This document shows, piece by piece, positions 34,250 to 42,797 of a stretch of 64,000 nucleotides of DNA. Numbering within the stretch: the first letter of the stretch is position 1; every line of letters begins with the position of its first letter. The notes beneath the pieces were generated by a model. It saw only the letters and a list, made by a program, of their open reading frames with translations. It ran no database searches and had not been told where the DNA came from. The stretch is taken from contig JAGYIV010000008.1 of assembly GCA_018402345.1 (NCBI GenBank), positions 1 to 64,000 on the forward strand. The letters are read 5' to 3'. Position numbers and translations under genes: made by a program. This stretch comes from Terrimicrobiaceae bacterium (GTDB lineage Bacteria; Verrucomicrobiota; Verrucomicrobiia; Chthoniobacterales; Terrimicrobiaceae).

Positions 34250-34612
34250 TTAGGAAATTGTCCCGTCAGTTAGCGCGGAATTAACAAACAATGTTGCAAT
34301 TCCGTTAACGACGTTGAGCGGAGGGTAATGCGGGTCCGCATTCCAATCAAGGCCTTTTTTCACCTCTCCGGGACGCACCTCAAGCTGGGATCCAACCCAC
34401 TGACGGACCATTTCCCGATGAGGCGCTTCAAGCGTATCGTTCATGGTTTTCTTGTCGGGCAAATCCGTCTTGCCGGTGGCAATGACAGACTCACGGATTG
34501 GAACCTCGCTGGCACCGACCTGAGGCGCAGTCATGTTGCTTTTGGCAGTGACCGCATTCACCTCCGGCCAGGCGGGTGAGGCTGTTGGCGCGATAGGTTG
34601 CACGTTGTTCAT
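34250..34612 (-). CDS. Small protein in FlaG position, unassigned
   Basis: 120 residues with a disordered N-terminal half (Pro/Ala/Ser/Thr-rich) and a short ordered C-terminus (VRQWVGSQLEVRPGEVKKG, then YPPLNVVNGIATLFVNS). It lies between fliD and fliS on the same strand, where flagellar FlaG proteins occur in many bacteria, but the FlaG consensus is not evident. Probably a flagellar filament-associated protein specific to this lineage. Confidence 0.6.
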   Translation of the reverse strand: MNNVQPIAPTASPAWPEVNAVTAKSNMTAPQVGASEVPIRESVIATGKTDLPDKKTMNDTLEAPHREMVRQWVGSQLEVRPGEVKKGLDWNADPHYPPLNVVNGIATLFVNSALTDGTIS

Positions 34613-34687
34613 GGTTTTACTTTCTGTTGAGTTTGGTTGATGTGAGACTCTGGTTATCTTTAAGTATCGGTCGGGTTCTGGGTTTCT

Positions 34688-36421
34688 TTAGGGAAAATGT
34701 TGCTTTATTTTTGCTTGAAGGCGTTCGCCAAATACGATCCCTGTTGCTGATATGTTGACTGCGCCCTTTCCATGGCGATAAAGGAACTCTCCAACAGGGA
34801 ACGCTGGCTTTCCAACTGCGCGCTCAAATGCCTCGATCTGCTTGTCCAAGCCCTTCGACTGGCGATCCATCGAATCCGTCTGCGTCTTGAAGGACCCTGG
34901 CGAAGTAGTCGATGTGCTCAGGAGGTTCTCGAGGTATTCCTCCATGCGGGTGATTAATCCGTCATCCTCATCGGTGAAGTAGCTAATCACGTCCTCAGCG
35001 GAGTCTGCCAGCGCAGCATCCAACTTTGCACTATCCGTGATCGAAATCGTGTTCTCAATTCCGGCAAAATTAATGCCCAGATCCGAAAGTCGCTTCACAC
35101 TACCCGTCAGGTCTGTGTTTTCGTAAAGCAACCGCCGGGTGGACCGCGAGATATCCGCAAGCTCGCGGTTGCCTGCCAGGAGCGCCGCACTCACCTTGTC
35201 GCCGTTCACATCCACCTTCGTGTATTTCTCGATCGCGGCCTGCGCAGCGTTGTATTTCGAAATGAAATCGTTCAGCGAGGATTTGGTCGCCTCACTATCC
35301 CCAGATATGGTCACCGTTTGCGGGTCGTCTTCCGTTGTCGCCGTAATGCTTAATCCAGTAATCCCATGCGCTGTTTCATCCAGCACATTGCTACGACTGG
35401 TAAGCGTGCTACCGCCGTTGATTGTGAACTGGGCGTCTGAGCCAGATACGAAATTGCTGCCCACTGCCAACCCCATCGCGGTCGCCAACCCACCGGTATC
35501 GTTGGTGACAAAAATTCCCACATCGCCGGTCGTCTTGTTAGACAGCACAAACTTCCCAGCTCCGTAATCATAACTGGCATTCACTCCAGCAGATGAGGAA
35601 TTAATTTGATTCAAGATTGACTCAACACTATCGCCGGTCGTGTAGGTAATTGTCTCACCATTAAGAACGAAAGACCCATCAGAAACCGCACCGGAAAAAT
35701 TCGCGCTCGAGATCGGATTCGTGAGGCTGATCGCTCCCAAAGCCGAAGCGCTCGACACAGCGCCAGAGTTAATTCCTGTAGACAACTTCATCGCCTGCAG
35801 GAAGTTGCTCGTATCATTTGCCGCACCCAAGCGGATTTGGGAGGCGCTGGACAACTCGATTTGATCCGTAACCGCATCGTATGTGGCGGTGGCTGTGGGA
35901 TCTGAAAGCTGAAGAGCTGTTTGGATATCATCCAGCACAGACTGCAACGAGTTTGCCGTGGATCCGATCGTCACGACCTCACCGTTCACCGTAAATGTCC
36001 CAGCCGTGAGCGTCCTGCCCACTTCAAGTGAAGCCAAACTTGACGTGGTATCCCCCCCGGGAACACCTGTTCCGGCAACTCCAGCCGCCCCCTCCAACTT
36101 CGCTGCAGTCGCCTTTTGAGTCAGTTCGAACACGTATTGCCCGACCGGCGTATCCTTTGTCGCCGAGGCGCTCCAATCGGTCGTCGAGCTGGCAAAGGTC
36201 GCCGACCGCTTCAACACGGTTTCATCCGAACCCAGCCCCGAGAGGCTCGACTTCAGCGACGTCACCAAGCCTTTGATTTCGTTCAGGGCGCTGGTCTTGG
36301 AAGCGAACTGGCTTTTCTCCGCCCGCATGCGCTTCTGCGGGGTGCGACTGACCTCGATCAGTTGGTCGACGATCGACTTCCAATCAAACCCCGAGGCTAA
36401 TCCTGATAATGCGAGACCCAT
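34688..36421 (-). CDS. fliD: Flagellar hook-associated protein 2 (filament cap), frameshifted end
   Basis: 577 residues as read. The N-terminus (LSGLASGFDWKSIVDQLIEV) and the repeated Ig-like hairpins of the FliD body are intact. Near the C-terminus the reading frame slips: the last 40 or so residues as read (after AFERAVGKPAFPVGEF) do not look like FliD, while the neighbouring frame gives QLESQRSLLESSFIAMERAQ and STYQQQGSYLANAFKQK with a stop at 34705, exactly the family's C-terminal coiled coil. The slip is at a GCGCGC run (34818-34823): adding one GC unit, or deleting one base, restores the frame. Without the coiled coil the cap would not assemble, so this matters for motility unless it is a sequence error. 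Confidence 0.88.
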   Translation of the reverse strand: MGLALSGLASGFDWKSIVDQLIEVSRTPQKRMRAEKSQFASKTSALNEIKGLVTSLKSSLSGLGSDETVLKRSATFASSTTDWSASATKDTPVGQYVFELTQKATAAKLEGAAGVAGTGVPGGDTTSSLASLEVGRTLTAGTFTVNGEVVTIGSTANSLQSVLDDIQTALQLSDPTATATYDAVTDQIELSSASQIRLGAANDTSNFLQAMKLSTGINSGAVSSASALGAISLTNPISSANFSGAVSDGSFVLNGETITYTTGDSVESILNQINSSSAGVNASYDYGAGKFVLSNKTTGDVGIFVTNDTGGLATAMGLAVGSNFVSGSDAQFTINGGSTLTSRSNVLDETAHGITGLSITATTEDDPQTVTISGDSEATKSSLNDFISKYNAAQAAIEKYTKVDVNGDKVSAALLAGNRELADISRSTRRLLYENTDLTGSVKRLSDLGINFAGIENTISITDSAKLDAALADSAEDVISYFTDEDDGLITRMEEYLENLLSTSTTSPGSFKTQTDSMDRQSKGLDKQIEAFERAVGKPAFPVGEFLYRHGKGAVNISATGIVFGERLQAKIKQHFP

Positions 36422-36511
36422 AATAATCCTTCAATCGGCGGCGTTTCTTGAATCTTGAGAGATTTTTTCAAAAAAAATCACAACAGAATTCTGAGGGGCA
36501 CCGTGATCATC

Positions 36512-36913
36512 TTATGTCGCTTTCGAGTAGACACTTGAGTCATCAAAAAGCTTGTTCTCACGAACGGGCACCGGCGTTCCGTCACGATCCATTTCCTGGA
36601 AAAAACAACTCTCGTATCCCGTGTGGCAAGCCCCGGTTGTCTGCTCGACCTCGAAAAGCAACACATCCTTGTCGCAGTCCACATACCAGCGCACCACCCG
36701 CTGCGTGTGCCCGCTGGTCTCGCCTTTCAGCCAGAGTTTCTTCCGGGACCGGCTCCAGTAAGTCATCATGCCGCTCTCGAGGGTCATCGCCAACGACTCG
36801 CGATTCATCCACGCAAACATCAACACCCGCCCGGCCGGCCGATCATTTCCGGTTGACTCCTGCACGATGACAGGAATCAACCCCTCGCTGGTAAATTTGA
36901 AATCGAATTCCAC
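36512..36913 (-). CDS. hisI: Phosphoribosyl-AMP cyclohydrolase
   Basis: 133 residues, the single-domain HisI (no HisE part). Substrate and metal residues are present in TGNDRPAGRVLMFAWMNRES, WLKGETSGHTQRVV and CDKDVLLFEVEQ, followed by GACHTGYESCFF. It opens the adenine ring in step three of histidine biosynthesis. It stands alone; the other his genes are elsewhere. The start at 36913 gives a normal N-terminus. Confidence 0.93.
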   Translation of the reverse strand: MEFDFKFTSEGLIPVIVQESTGNDRPAGRVLMFAWMNRESLAMTLESGMMTYWSRSRKKLWLKGETSGHTQRVVRWYVDCDKDVLLFEVEQTTGACHTGYESCFFQEMDRDGTPVPVRENKLFDDSSVYSKAT

Positions 36914-36973
36914 AAGATTGCCAATTGAGCTTCATGGGATACCCTCGGCGCCTTCGGGAGACAACACAAAGAA

Positions 36974-38059
36974 ATGAGCGAATCCACCCCGTCCGACACA
37001 ATCATCCCCCGCCACCGCTTCCTGCCAAGCGAGTCGCTCACGGTGAAGCTCTCGTTCATCGAGCCGCTGATTCCCCCCGCCCGCCTCCTGCGTCCCGCCG
37101 CTCCGGAGGAAACCCTCGACCTCCCCACAGCCAGCGCCCTTGCCCACGTTGTTCCACACATCAGCCTGCGCCAACTCGCCAGCCTGCGCCCCGATTTTGT
37201 CGAACCCTCGAACGATCTCATCCGCCTCCCCGTCCGATCCATCGCCGTTTCCTACCCCCTCAAGGAAACTCCCGTTCGCCGCACCGACGAACCATTCATT
37301 CCCGCGATCGACGCCAGACTCCACTCGCCCATCGCCAACCTCCGCAATCTCTCCGCGCCACTCGGGGAAATGATCTCCCCCCTTCCAGAACCGCCTGAGG
37401 CCTTGATTGCGGACCCCAGCCCAGAGCCCCCTGAAGCCACTGCAGCATCCCCCGCGACACCGCCGGAGGCCCTTGCAGAACCCCTCCCCCGCAAGCTCGC
37501 CGAGATCTTTCCGAACCTCCCGACCTTCCGCCGCGTGGAGGATTTGCCTCCCCCAACCCAACTCGCAAGACCCCTCAACACCACCCTCGAATCCCCTCAC
37601 CTGCCGCACCAGCTTCCCGAAGACACCCAAGAATCCCTCCAAGCCCTCTTCCACACCGAAGACGAACTCGACCTGCAGAAAGTCGTGGAACTCTGCGGCT
37701 CGCTTCCAGGCATCGAATCCTGCGTCCTCGCCCATGAGGAGCGCGTCCTCACGGCGCACAACGCCCCCGACGGCCTCGACCTCGTCTCCCTCAGCTCCCA
37801 CGCCTCAGCCATGCTCCGCTCCATGCAGGACGCCTCGGCACAAATGGGCATCGGCGACATCCCCGCCGTCACCCTCCACACCCCGAAAGGCCCGCTCAGC
37901 ATCCTCCAACAAGACCGCCTCACCCTCATCGTCCTCCACGGCAAACGCGGATTCATTCCCGGCGTGCGCGAAAAAATGACCGCCACCCTCGCGGAACTCA
38001 CCCGCACGCCACTCCAACTCCCCGCCCCACCCACACGCCAAGCACTCCCCCCTCGATAG
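36974..38059 (+). CDS. Proline-rich protein with C-terminal roadblock/LC7-like domain
   Basis: 361 residues in two parts. Residues 1-225 are Pro/Leu/Ala-rich with no clear fold. Residues 230-345 (DLQKVVELCGSLPGIESCVL, AHEERVLTAHNAPDGLDLVS, then TLHTPKGPLSILQQDRLTL) look like a roadblock/LC7 domain, a family that binds small GTPases or acts as a regulatory dimer in bacteria. It is the first gene of a six-gene block with exbB, exbD, a TonB-like protein, a zinc-ribbon protein and a cyclic-nucleotide-binding protein. I find no other roadblock gene beside a Ton complex in memory, so the linkage is worth noting. Confidence 0.7.
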   Translation: MSESTPSDTIIPRHRFLPSESLTVKLSFIEPLIPPARLLRPAAPEETLDLPTASALAHVVPHISLRQLASLRPDFVEPSNDLIRLPVRSIAVSYPLKETPVRRTDEPFIPAIDARLHSPIANLRNLSAPLGEMISPLPEPPEALIADPSPEPPEATAASPATPPEALAEPLPRKLAEIFPNLPTFRRVEDLPPPTQLARPLNTTLESPHLPHQLPEDTQESLQALFHTEDELDLQKVVELCGSLPGIESCVLAHEERVLTAHNAPDGLDLVSLSSHASAMLRSMQDASAQMGIGDIPAVTLHTPKGPLSILQQDRLTLIVLHGKRGFIPGVREKMTATLAELTRTPLQLPAPPTRQALPPR

Positions 38060-38120
38060 CCCGCCTGCGGCAAATCCCCATTGCCGCAGCCGCACGCGAT
38101 CAATTAGAACCTTCCGCACC

Positions 38121-38747
38121 ATGATGGAACTCCTTCAAAAAGGCGGCCCGCTCATGTGGTTGATTCTGGCCGCCAGCATCACCGCTATGGGGGTCTTCGC
38201 CGAACGTCTCGTCTTTCTCCACCGCGCCTCCATCCACACCGGAGACTTCCTTCGCGGCCTCGCAAATCTCCTCAAGGCCAAAAATTTCGCCGAAGCCATC
38301 CAAGAGTGCGCCGCCACCTCAGGCCCCGTGCCACGCGTTCTCCACGCGATCCTCCTCAAGCACGGCGCCCGGCGCGCGGAACTCCGCGAGATCGCGCAAG
38401 AGGCCGGTCAACTCGAAGTCCCCCGCCTCGAGCAAAACCTCGCCCTTCTCGGCACCATCGCCTATGCCACCCCGCTCATCGGCCTCCTCGGCACGATTCT
38501 CGGCCTCCTCACCGCTTTTCAGCAGATCACCGCCCACGGCGGCTACAGCACCGCTGTCGAGATTTCCGGCGGCGTCTACGAGAGCCTCCTCACCTCCGCC
38601 GCCGCGCTCACCGTCGCCATCCCGGCATTCGTCGGCCACAGCTATCTCACCGCCCGCGTCAACGACGTCATTCACGACATCGAACGCGCCTCCATCGAAC
38701 TGCTGGAACTCCTCGACACCTCCGCAGCGCCCACCGACGCGCAGTGA
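38121..38747 (+). CDS. exbB: ExbB/TolQ/MotA-family proton channel
   Basis: 208 residues with three membrane segments (about 10-30, 108-130, 150-172). The last two helices carry TPLIGLLGTILGLLTAF and LTVAIPAFVGHSYL, the ExbB/TolQ pattern. With ExbD it uses the proton gradient to drive a TonB-like periplasmic shaft. The stop overlaps the exbD start by four bases (GTGA at 38744-38747). It could equally serve as TolQ or an AglR-like motor subunit; position beside a roadblock gene leaves that open. Confidence 0.88.
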   Translation: MMELLQKGGPLMWLILAASITAMGVFAERLVFLHRASIHTGDFLRGLANLLKAKNFAEAIQECAATSGPVPRVLHAILLKHGARRAELREIAQEAGQLEVPRLEQNLALLGTIAYATPLIGLLGTILGLLTAFQQITAHGGYSTAVEISGGVYESLLTSAAALTVAIPAFVGHSYLTARVNDVIHDIERASIELLELLDTSAAPTDAQ

Positions 38748-39145
38748 AACTCGAGCGCTCCCCATCGCCCCACCCGGCCTTCCTCTTCATCGCTCCGGCG
38801 TTGGATGTCATCCTCGCGCTCGTCTTTTTCATCGTCCTCAGCACCTCGTTTCTCCTCCAACCCGGCATCGAGGTCTCCGTTCCCGACTCGCCGTTCCTCC
38901 TCGCCCCCCAGCGCGATCCACTGATTATCAGCATCCTCGCCGCTCCGCTCTCCTCCATCTATTTCGAAAACGAAGAAGTCGACGCCGCGGAACTCCGTGA
39001 AAAACTCCAGTCGCGAAAATCCCGCAACCACACCCTCATTCTCAAAACCGACCGCCACGCCCCGTTCGAGCACCTCGCACTCGTCATGAACATCGCCCTC
39101 GAGCTTGGCTATCCCACCGTCATCGCCACCTCGGAGTCGCCGTGA
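38744..39145 (+). CDS. exbD: ExbD/TolR-family protein
   Basis: 133 residues from GTG 38744. One membrane helix (PALDVILALVFFIVLSTSFL) carries the essential Asp near its start (LDV), and the periplasmic domain follows. The helix position and the DVIL motif match ExbD/TolR. It pairs with ExbB as a motor stator. The end of this gene is overlapped by the start region of the TonB-like gene. Confidence 0.87.
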   Translation: MKLERSPSPHPAFLFIAPALDVILALVFFIVLSTSFLLQPGIEVSVPDSPFLLAPQRDPLIISILAAPLSSIYFENEEVDAAELREKLQSRKSRNHTLILKTDRHAPFEHLALVMNIALELGYPTVIATSESP

Positions 39146-39851
39146 AAGCCTCCCCCTCCTCTTCGACTGGCCCCACCGGCATCGCATCCAATTCCTCCTG
39201 CCCGCGGGCATCCTCGTCGCCACCCTCGCCCACGCGGGCATTCTCGTCCTCATCGGCATCATCCACCCCTCCCCCCGCTTCGATGGTCCGAATCCCGCAC
39301 GCGTGTATTTTCTTTCCCCCGAAAATACCTCCCACTCCCATATTCAAGGCCTCCTTCTCTCTTCCGACCCCGCACTCTACGCACCGAAACAAGGCCTTCC
39401 GCTATCGGACATCACCACCACCGCCACCTACACCCCGCAATTCGAGGCCGCCACTCCTTCTCTCATCGCCCTCTCCTCACGCCCCAAGCCCGAAACCCCA
39501 CTCCCGGCGCTCCCCGCCAAGCTCGATCCGATCAAGCACCCCCGCCCCCCCACCCCCAGCAGGGCTCGCGCTGAAAATGTCATCCACCTCACCGGCACTC
39601 TCGCCAACCGCGCCACAGACACCCTTCGCCAACCACTCGACTTGCCGGACACACTGCAAGGCACCCCCTCTTTTCTCGTCGGCGTTTCCCCCGCCGGCGA
39701 AGTCCTCCATATCACGCCCAACCGCTCCACAGGCGACCCGGCGGCCGACACCCGCCTCTTGCACAGCATCCGTTCCCTCCGCTTCAGCGCCACAGAATCG
39801 CCGGGCACGGCTTGGGGCATCGTGGAAATACGCCCTGGAGCAGTGCCATGA
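39105..39851 (+). CDS. TonB-like energy transducer
   Basis: 248 residues from a TTG at 39105; no ATG or GTG lies in frame before the membrane helix, so the start is uncertain. Layout is TonB-like: short cytoplasmic N-terminus, membrane helix at about 30-50 (FLLPAGILVATLAHAGILVL), a Pro-rich spacer (KPETPLPALPAKLDPIKHPR), and a compact C-terminal domain (FLVGVSPAGEVLHITPNRST, then WGIVEIRPG) that resembles the TonB C-terminus. The helix has a His (AHAG), as the TonB helix does. The stop overlaps the next gene by four bases. Confidence 0.68.
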   Translation: MAIPPSSPPRSRRESLPLLFDWPHRHRIQFLLPAGILVATLAHAGILVLIGIIHPSPRFDGPNPARVYFLSPENTSHSHIQGLLLSSDPALYAPKQGLPLSDITTTATYTPQFEAATPSLIALSSRPKPETPLPALPAKLDPIKHPRPPTPSRARAENVIHLTGTLANRATDTLRQPLDLPDTLQGTPSFLVGVSPAGEVLHITPNRSTGDPAADTRLLHSIRSLRFSATESPGTAWGIVEIRPGAVP

Positions 39852-40087
39852 TCCGCCTCACTCTGCCTTGGCTTGTTTTCACGGCCCTTTTCATCTTCCT
39901 CGCCGGTATCCTTCTTGCATGGATTTCCTACGCGATCGCCCGCCGCCGCGTGGAGAAGCGAAAACTCCTCGCCTGGACCGCCTGCCGCGTCTGCGCCTTT
40001 CGTTACAAAACCCCTCCCTCCTCCTCGCCAACCCGCTGCCCACAATGCGGCAGCCTGAACGAACACCACCCCCTGCGCGCGCTCTGA
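39848..40087 (+). CDS. Small membrane protein with zinc-ribbon motifs
   Basis: 79 residues. An N-terminal membrane helix (PWLVFTALFIFLAGILLAWI) is followed by a basic stretch and two Cys pairs, CRVC and CPQC, spaced like a rubredoxin-type zinc ribbon. The start overlaps the TonB-like stop by four bases (ATGA at 39848-39851), so it is part of the operon. The role is unknown; it could scaffold or sense metal at the membrane. Confidence 0.7.
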   Translation: MIRLTLPWLVFTALFIFLAGILLAWISYAIARRRVEKRKLLAWTACRVCAFRYKTPPSSSPTRCPQCGSLNEHHPLRAL

Positions 40088-40140
40088 AGCTTCTCCGCTG
40101 CGCTCTTGACCTACCCACCCCAAGCTGGTTTATCCGACCC

Positions 40141-40641
40141 ATGGCACTCAACGAACCATTTCTCCCCCCGGCGGGCATCATTGCCAACCTGAGCAAGGAA
40201 GACCGCGACATGCTCAGTTCCTACGGCACGTTCCACCTCGCCAACCCGGGCACAGCCATCATCGATCAAGGCAAACCCCACGGGAAACTCTTCTTCACCA
40301 TCAGCGGCACATTCCACGCCCGCCGCTCGGATGCCGGCTCGGACATCCTCCTCGGCAGAATCAACCCAGGCGACTGGATCGGCGAAGTCGATATCTTCGA
40401 TCCCAGCAGCGCCGTCTGCTCGGTCGTCGCCATGGAACCCTCGCAATACTGGGTCATCACCCGCGAATCGCTCGAGGAATACATCAACAACTCCCCCGCC
40501 GCCGGCACCATCATCCTCATCGGCCTCGCCTCCACCCTCGGCCGCCGCGTGCGCGACATCACCCGCAAGCTCTCCGAACAAACCGAACTCTCGAAAATCC
40601 GCGAGTCCCTCTTCAACGAACCGCCGCCCTCCGAGACCTAA
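40141..40641 (+). CDS. Cyclic-nucleotide-binding-domain protein
   Basis: 166 residues, essentially one cNMP-binding beta-roll: AIIDQGKPHGKLFFTISGTF, then GRINPGDWIGEVDIFDPSSA, where GExD(I/L) is the phosphate-binding cassette. No DNA-binding helix-turn-helix follows, so this is a regulatory subunit-like protein rather than a CRP factor. It closes the block that begins with the roadblock gene and abuts the convergent dnaB. The start is 53 bases after the zinc-ribbon gene. Confidence 0.85.
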   Translation: MALNEPFLPPAGIIANLSKEDRDMLSSYGTFHLANPGTAIIDQGKPHGKLFFTISGTFHARRSDAGSDILLGRINPGDWIGEVDIFDPSSAVCSVVAMEPSQYWVITRESLEEYINNSPAAGTIILIGLASTLGRRVRDITRKLSEQTELSKIRESLFNEPPPSET

Positions 40642-40644
40642 GCC

Positions 40645-42120
40645 TCAGGGTTCCTCTTGGCGGTCCTCAGCGCGCTCCTCGAAGCGCGTGAACTCCTCCA
40701 GAAACGTCAACGGCACATCCCCCGTGGGGCCGTTGCGCTGCTTGGCGATGATCAACGTGGCCTTCCCCGCCGCCTCTTTCTTCGATTCATCGTCCTCGGC
40801 GTAGTATTTTTCGCGGATCAACAACCCCACTAGGTCTGCATCCTGCTCGATCGTGCCCGATTCGCGCAGATCGCTCAACCGCGGCCTCCCCTTCGTGCCG
40901 CCGGTCCGCTGCTCGGGATTCCGGTTCAGCTGCGCGAGCACGATGACTGGGATTTTCAACTCCTTCGACAGCGCCTTGATGCCATACGAGATTTCCTGAA
41001 TCTCGATCTGCCTGTTCTCCTGCGCCCGCCGCGAACTCGATCGGAGCAACTGCAAATAGTCGATCACGATCAACTCGATCCTCTCGCGATTGCGCAACCG
41101 CCGCGCCTTTGCACGCAATTCCAAAATGCTCAAGCCAGGCGTGTCATCGATAAAGATTTTCGCCTTGGACAACACCGTGGCAGTGCTGCCGAGGCTGGCC
41201 ATGTCGGACTTTCCGATAAACCCGTCGCGCAACTTCTTCGCGTTCACCCGCGCCTCGAGCACAGCAGACCGCTGCACCAGCTGGTGCGCGCTCATTTCCA
41301 GGCTGAACACAGCCACAGGCTTCTCGCCATCCAGCGCCACATGCTCGGCGATATTCATCGCCAACGCGGTCTTGCCCATCGAGGGCCGCGCCGCGATCAC
41401 AAACATCTCACCCTCGTGCATGCCGTTCGTCATGCGGTCCAACTCGGCAAACCCGGTGGACAACCCAGTGATGCTCCCCTTCAACGCGACAAGCTTCTCG
41501 ATTCCCGTGATCGCCTCGTTGACCATCTCCTTCATCGACGGCTGCGCGCTGCGAAACCGCTCCTCGCCGATCTCCAGCACCCGCGCCTCGACCTCGTCCA
41601 ACAGCACCTTCACATCCCCCTGCTCCTCGTGCGCCCTCGCCACATACTCGGTGCATGTCGAAATCATCTGCCGCAACAGAAACTTCTCCTTGATAATCTC
41701 CCTGTAGTAATCCGCATTCGCCGCCGTGGGCACAAACGCGAACAACTCGGTCACCGCACCGGCCCCGCCGACCTCATCAAGCATCCGCCGGTCCTCCAGC
41801 GTCTGCGTGATCGCGATCAGATCGATCGGCCGCCCCGTATTCCGCATCTCCACCAGCAATTCGAAAATCTTCTGGTGCGCGGGCAGATGAAAATGCTTCG
41901 CCTCCATCTGGGCCATGCAATCGTCCAGCACCGTGGCCGAGTGCATGATCGAGCCCAGCAACCCCTTCTCGGCATCGATGCTCTGCGGCAATGGCCGGTG
42001 CGCATCGGGCAAATACGCCGCCGCACGCGCGGCATAGTCGGGCTTCTTCCCACGCCCCTTGCCCTCGCGGCCCCCGCCACCATCTTTGGGCGGGTGTTGT
42101 TCGGGAGACGACGAAGCCAT
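40645..42120 (-). CDS. dnaB: Replicative DNA helicase
   Basis: 491 residues. An extra basic, Gly-rich N-terminal tail (about 1-45) precedes the DnaB N-terminal domain (PQSIDAEKGLLGSIMHSATV). The RecA-like core has Walker A VIAARPSMGKTALAMNIAE, the Walker B region IELIVIDYLQLLRS and the arginine-finger region SDLRESGTIEQDADLVG. It unwinds DNA at the fork. It follows rplI by 99 bases on the same strand, the common bacterial arrangement. Confidence 0.96.
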   Translation of the reverse strand: MASSSPEQHPPKDGGGGREGKGRGKKPDYAARAAAYLPDAHRPLPQSIDAEKGLLGSIMHSATVLDDCMAQMEAKHFHLPAHQKIFELLVEMRNTGRPIDLIAITQTLEDRRMLDEVGGAGAVTELFAFVPTAANADYYREIIKEKFLLRQMISTCTEYVARAHEEQGDVKVLLDEVEARVLEIGEERFRSAQPSMKEMVNEAITGIEKLVALKGSITGLSTGFAELDRMTNGMHEGEMFVIAARPSMGKTALAMNIAEHVALDGEKPVAVFSLEMSAHQLVQRSAVLEARVNAKKLRDGFIGKSDMASLGSTATVLSKAKIFIDDTPGLSILELRAKARRLRNRERIELIVIDYLQLLRSSSRRAQENRQIEIQEISYGIKALSKELKIPVIVLAQLNRNPEQRTGGTKGRPRLSDLRESGTIEQDADLVGLLIREKYYAEDDESKKEAAGKATLIIAKQRNGPTGDVPLTFLEEFTRFEERAEDRQEEP

Positions 42121-42219
42121 CAGTGGAAAATCAATAAAAGCCGTTCAACTGGGGGATACAACCAACCCGTCAGGCCCGAAGGCGGCAGCACCGCCTCCGG
42201 CTCCCCAGGTCAAAAAACC

Positions 42220-42702
42220 TCACTCCTTGGCATCAGTCGCAGCGACATGCACCTTGATCTCAAGTTTCAAGGTCGCCGTCACATCCGGATGCAACTTCAC
42301 GCTCACCGAGTGATCGCCGCTCTCCTTGATCGCCTTCTCGAGCACCACCGCATGCTTGGGAAGATCCTCAAGCTTCAAGTCCGCCACGATCCGGTCGTGA
42401 ATATCCTTCGCAGTCACCGACCCAAACGCCTTGCCGCTGCCGCCGGCCTCGAGAGTGAACACCGGCGAAAGTTTGTTGATCTTCGAAGCGATCTCCTCGG
42501 CGGCGGTCACCTCGCGGGCCTCACGCTCGGCGCGCTTGGCCTTCAAGTGGTTGATCTGACGGAGCGAGCCGGAGGTCACCTCCATGGCCTTGCCTTGCGG
42601 AAGGAGAAAATTGCGGGCAAATCCGCGGCGGACTTTGACGATATCAGCCTCGGCGCCGAGATTTGGAATGTTCGCGATAAGAATAACTTCAGTGTGTGCC
42701 AT
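42220..42702 (-). CDS. rplI: Ribosomal protein L9
   Basis: 160 residues from ATG 42702 (MAHTEVILIANIPNLGAEAD); an extension upstream is rejected because the conserved L9 N-terminus starts here. The linker helix and C-terminal domain (FGSVTAKDIHDRIVADLKLE) are present. L9 is a large-subunit protein that helps keep reading frame and stabilise the L1 stalk. It lies directly upstream of dnaB, as in many bacteria. Confidence 0.95.
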   Translation of the reverse strand: MAHTEVILIANIPNLGAEADIVKVRRGFARNFLLPQGKAMEVTSGSLRQINHLKAKRAEREAREVTAAEEIASKINKLSPVFTLEAGGSGKAFGSVTAKDIHDRIVADLKLEDLPKHAVVLEKAIKESGDHSVSVKLHPDVTATLKLEIKVHVAATDAKE

Positions 42703-42797
42703 AAATTGTGATTGGTTCGAGCGGGCCGACGAAACTATCGGATGCCCGATCGATGTCAAGAAACCGGCATGGGAAATTTCCCGGCCCCAAACGATCC

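Noticed and set aside
36932-37801. A 289-residue open frame on the minus strand
   Set aside because: Antisense to the roadblock-domain gene; the Gly/Glu/Val-rich product is the mirror of Pro-rich codons on the other strand.
41284-42711. A 475-residue open frame on the plus strand
   Set aside because: Antisense to dnaB and rplI, both certain genes. The product is rich in His, Arg and Leu as expected from reversed GC-rich codons.
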